Positions 33,096-35,206 of a stretch of DNA of 35,206 nt are shown here, piece after piece. The stretch's first letter is position 1, and every line of letters starts with the position of its first letter. Below the pieces are notes generated by a model. It was given only the letters and a program-made list of their open reading frames with translations, was not told the DNA's origin and made no database searches. A program made the position numbers and the translations under genes. Source of the DNA: Rhizobiales bacterium 64-17 (GTDB lineage: Bacteria > Pseudomonadota > Alphaproteobacteria > Rhizobiales > Xanthobacteraceae); NCBI GenBank assembly GCA_001899285.1, contig MKWA01000021.1, positions 11,101 through 46,306 of the forward strand. Direction: 5' to 3'.

Positions 33096-34331
33096 ATGAT
33101 GACTTCGTCGATCAAGAACATGCGCCTGATCAGCCAGGACCCGCTGCGCGGGTTCGGCGGCATCGGCGAGGGCATGATCATCCAGACGGCGCCAAACGGC
33201 CGGCGCATCATGTGGCTGGCACATGAGGGGCCGCCGAAGAATTTCACCGGCGTCGATGTGACGGATCTCAAGAATCCGCGCGTCATCGTGCAGACCGATC
33301 TGCCGCACAACAAGGTCCGCTCCAATTCGCTCGACCTCGTCGGCGATATCCTTGCGGTCGCCTATCAGACCCTGGGACCTAAAGGGCTCGGTGATCCCGG
33401 CCACGGCATTAAGCCGGCAGGGATCGAATTGTTCGATGTCAGCGTGCCGGAGAATCCGCGTTCCATCGCGTTCTTCGATTGTTCGGGGCCGCATTCGATG
33501 GGGGTACACCAACTCTGGTTTGTGGACGGACGCTATATCCACTTCGCCGGTGGCGCGCCGGATTTCGTCCCGCGCAACCGGCTCGATTGTCAGTTCTATC
33601 GCTGCATCGATGTTGCCAACCCCACCAAGCCGTTTGAGGTCGGCCGATGGTGGTTGCCCGGCACGCGCGAGGGTGACGATGCGCCGCCGCTGCCACGGCA
33701 TCCGAAATTCGACAGTGGGTTTCGCGCGCATAACACGAACGTCTATCCGGAGCGGCCGGATCGCGCCTATGTGGCTTATCTCGACGGCGGCATGGTCATT
33801 CTCGACATCTCCGACATGAGCCGGCCGAAGCCGGTCTCGCAGTGGAATCCGTCGCCGCCGTTCAACGGCTTCATGCACACGGTGTTGCCGCTGATCGAGC
33901 GCGACCTGCTGGTGATCTCCGACGAATGCGTGCGTGACGGTGGCGAGGACTGGCCGAAGCTCACCTGGCTTGTTGATCTCCGCAAGGAAGATAACCCGGT
34001 GCCGATCGGCACCTTGCCGATGCCGCCGGTGGCAGAGTTTGCCCAGCGCGGCGGCCGGTTCGGCTCGCACAATCTGCACGAGAACCGGCCGGGTCCGTCG
34101 TTCCGCTCCGAAACGATTATCTTCTCGGCGATCTTCAATGGTGGCGTGCGTGTCTACAACATTGAGGATCCGCTTCAGCCGACGGAAATCGCTCACTTCG
34201 TGCCGGAAGCGCCGAAGGGCTCGCCCGCCGGCGCGGCGCAGATCAATGACGTCTACGTTGACGAGCAACAGATCGTCTATGCGGCCGACCGGTTCACCGG
34301 TGGCCTTTATATCCTGGAGGCCGATATCTAA
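33096..34331 (+). CDS. LVIVD-repeat beta-propeller protein
   Basis: The 411-residue protein contains several LVIVD-type repeats, each with a strand ending in an Asp-containing turn and a Pro a few residues later: GVDVTDLKNPRVIV, GIELFDVSVPENPRSIA, CIDVANPTKPFEVG, MVILDISDMSRPKPV and GVRVYNIEDPLQPTEIA. Such proteins fold as beta-propellers and are often annotated only as repeat proteins. No signal peptide is visible. The ATG at 33096 and the one at 33099 are equally possible; the first is used. It starts 13 bases after the CobW gene, so the two are probably one operon. The catalytic role, if any, is unknown. Confidence 0.88.
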   Translation: MMTSSIKNMRLISQDPLRGFGGIGEGMIIQTAPNGRRIMWLAHEGPPKNFTGVDVTDLKNPRVIVQTDLPHNKVRSNSLDLVGDILAVAYQTLGPKGLGDPGHGIKPAGIELFDVSVPENPRSIAFFDCSGPHSMGVHQLWFVDGRYIHFAGGAPDFVPRNRLDCQFYRCIDVANPTKPFEVGRWWLPGTREGDDAPPLPRHPKFDSGFRAHNTNVYPERPDRAYVAYLDGGMVILDISDMSRPKPVSQWNPSPPFNGFMHTVLPLIERDLLVISDECVRDGGEDWPKLTWLVDLRKEDNPVPIGTLPMPPVAEFAQRGGRFGSHNLHENRPGPSFRSETIIFSAIFNGGVRVYNIEDPLQPTEIAHFVPEAPKGSPAGAAQINDVYVDEQQIVYAADRFTGGLYILEADI

Positions 34332-35092
34332 GGCTGCGGGGTGAGGACGAAGCGCGCGTTGCCCGGTTTCACCGGGCCGCTCGGGAAGCGCTCGCCAACC
34401 CAAAAACGGGAGAACCCTGCCGGAAATACCGAGGTGAATAGCGCGTCGGGGTCGGCACGCAACGCACCGAGATGAATGTCGACAATCCTGATGCCCGCCT
34501 GTTGCAGCCGCGCGAGATCGCGAGCGCGGGTGTTTGAGCGAGAGGTGTGGCCGCACAGTTCGACGGCGATGAATTCCATGCCGGACCAGAACAGAAAATC
34601 GGATCGCGGCAGGGTTTGCTCTCCGGATGTGTTCGCCACGGCCAGCGGCAGCGGAACCCACGCGGAGAACCGGAAATCGCGGTAGTGGTAGACCGATCCG
34701 AACGCGGCGAGCGTGTCATCCAGCTCCGCACGATGCCGTTCGCATTGTGCGTCGATGAACGTGAAATAGGCGTCGAGAAACGCATGGTGCTGCCGCGACC
34801 ACGGTCCGCATAGCGCCAGAAGATACTCTCTGATCCGTGCGGACGCGTCGGTCGCGTCCGTCTTGCCGTGCAGGTTGAGGCCGGCATTGTTGAGCCGCAG
34901 CGGCTTGCGCGAGGATGGTTCAATCCGCACCGTCGGGCCGGCGATATCGTCGCGAGAACGGGGCGCGGCCGTCAGGCCGATGACCACCGACATCGGTTCC
35001 GTTTGCTCGCGTTCGCTGTTCTGTTGCATGTATCCGGCCATCGCGAGGATCGCAGGTGCTTCATCGCGCGGCTCGCTATTGATTGCAATCAT
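34328..35092 (-). CDS. Possible PD-(D/E)XK-like protein of unknown function
   Basis: The protein is 254 residues from the ATG at 35092. The frame reaches 35197, but that extension runs through the direct repeat, which elsewhere is non-coding. Starts at 35041 or 34993 are also possible, and no clear ribosome site decides. The middle section is rich in aromatic residues (HHAFLDAYFTFIDAQCERH). Near the C-terminus RSDFLFWSGMEFIAVELCGH is followed by RARDLARLQQAGIRIVDIHLG. The spacing Asp-then-Glu-x-x-Gly-His, then an Arg/Asp helix and a VDI strand, recalls the DUF559/Vsr-like nuclease fold, but Cys replaces the usual catalytic Lys/Asp. Its last four bases overlap the end of the LVIVD gene, on the opposite strand. 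Confidence 0.6.
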   Translation of the reverse strand: MIAINSEPRDEAPAILAMAGYMQQNSEREQTEPMSVVIGLTAAPRSRDDIAGPTVRIEPSSRKPLRLNNAGLNLHGKTDATDASARIREYLLALCGPWSRQHHAFLDAYFTFIDAQCERHRAELDDTLAAFGSVYHYRDFRFSAWVPLPLAVANTSGEQTLPRSDFLFWSGMEFIAVELCGHTSRSNTRARDLARLQQAGIRIVDIHLGALRADPDALFTSVFPAGFSRFWVGERFPSGPVKPGNARFVLTPQP

Positions 35093-35153
35093 GCCGGGAC
35101 ATGTGCTGCTCTTGGCGGGAGCGTGACCTGACGCGGCGCCCTTGTTTTCGCAT

Positions 35154-35206
35154 CGCACAATGCAGGGAATCCGAGGATCGGATTTGCCGATGTGCACATA
35201 AGCAAA
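35154..35206 (+). repeat. Copy 2 of the 32-base direct repeat, at the window edge
   Basis: 35175-35206 matches 27318-27349 at 30 of 32 bases in the same orientation, and CGCACAATGC (35154-35163) is also shared. The copy differs by an 11-base spacer where copy 1 has 2 bases. The match may continue past the window end. Confidence 0.85.

Noticed and set aside
33018-34661. 547-codon open frame on the - strand.
   Set aside because: Antisense to the LVIVD-repeat gene, whose repeats are clear on the + strand.
1-35206. CRISPR arrays, insertion sequences, prophage genes, rRNA.
   Set aside because: No spaced short direct repeats, transposase or phage-type proteins, or rRNA segments were seen on either strand.

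Overview
The window is a GC-rich chromosomal segment from an alphaproteobacterium, most likely order Hyphomicrobiales and close to Bradyrhizobium/Afipia/Rhodopseudomonas. This rests on the rpoH, purA, rluD and HerA-like sequences, the tRNA-Glu sequence, and the density of GntR/FCD regulators and solute-binding proteins. The genus is an inference; no search was possible.

Bases 1-7027 look like conserved core genome: the end of purA, a proline-rich membrane protein, convergent rpoH (sigma-32) and rluD, a small divergent membrane protein, a DUF853/HerA-like ATPase, and tRNA-Glu(CTC). From there to the right end the content is accessory metabolism and transport.

Bases 7.2-17.3 kb hold a small membrane protein, a divergent PanB paralogue coupled to a GntR regulator, a DUF6166-like protein, a second GntR regulator facing a cupin gene, a complete branched-chain-amino-acid-type ABC transporter (substrate-binding protein, two permeases, two ATPases), a fatty acid hydroxylase-superfamily membrane enzyme and a 63-residue membrane protein. 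The perfect palindrome TGATATATCA lies upstream of both the transporter and the hydroxylase, with a near copy upstream of the PanB-like gene, which suggests shared control. Bases 17.3-21.3 kb hold a leftward catabolic set (PuuE-like deacetylase, FAH-family hydrolase, TctC/Bug binding protein), a divergent GntR regulator, and the C-terminal relic of a cupin gene.

Bases 21.4-27.2 kb encode an NAD-linked, molybdenum- or tungsten-dependent formate dehydrogenase, and this is the most striking part of the window. The catalytic subunit is a selenoprotein: the in-frame TGA at 21715-21717 sits where the family has its active-site Cys/Sec, and a bacterial SECIS hairpin with a GGTCT loop and a bulged T follows. 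The alpha subunit is also split and its parts reordered. The catalytic part (660 residues) is the first gene and a NuoE-NuoF fusion is second. The iron-sulfur N-terminal part (314 residues, including the cluster domain next to the active site) is third, and fdhD is fourth. The two alpha parts add up to about one full-length FdsA.

Bases 27.3-35.2 kb hold a CO-dehydrogenase/xanthine-dehydrogenase-family molybdenum hydroxylase (FAD, [2Fe-2S] and Mo subunits), an amino-acid-type solute-binding protein without its own transporter, a CobW-type GTPase, an LVIVD-repeat protein and a possible PD-(D/E)XK-like protein. A 32-base direct repeat with 30 matches brackets this block.
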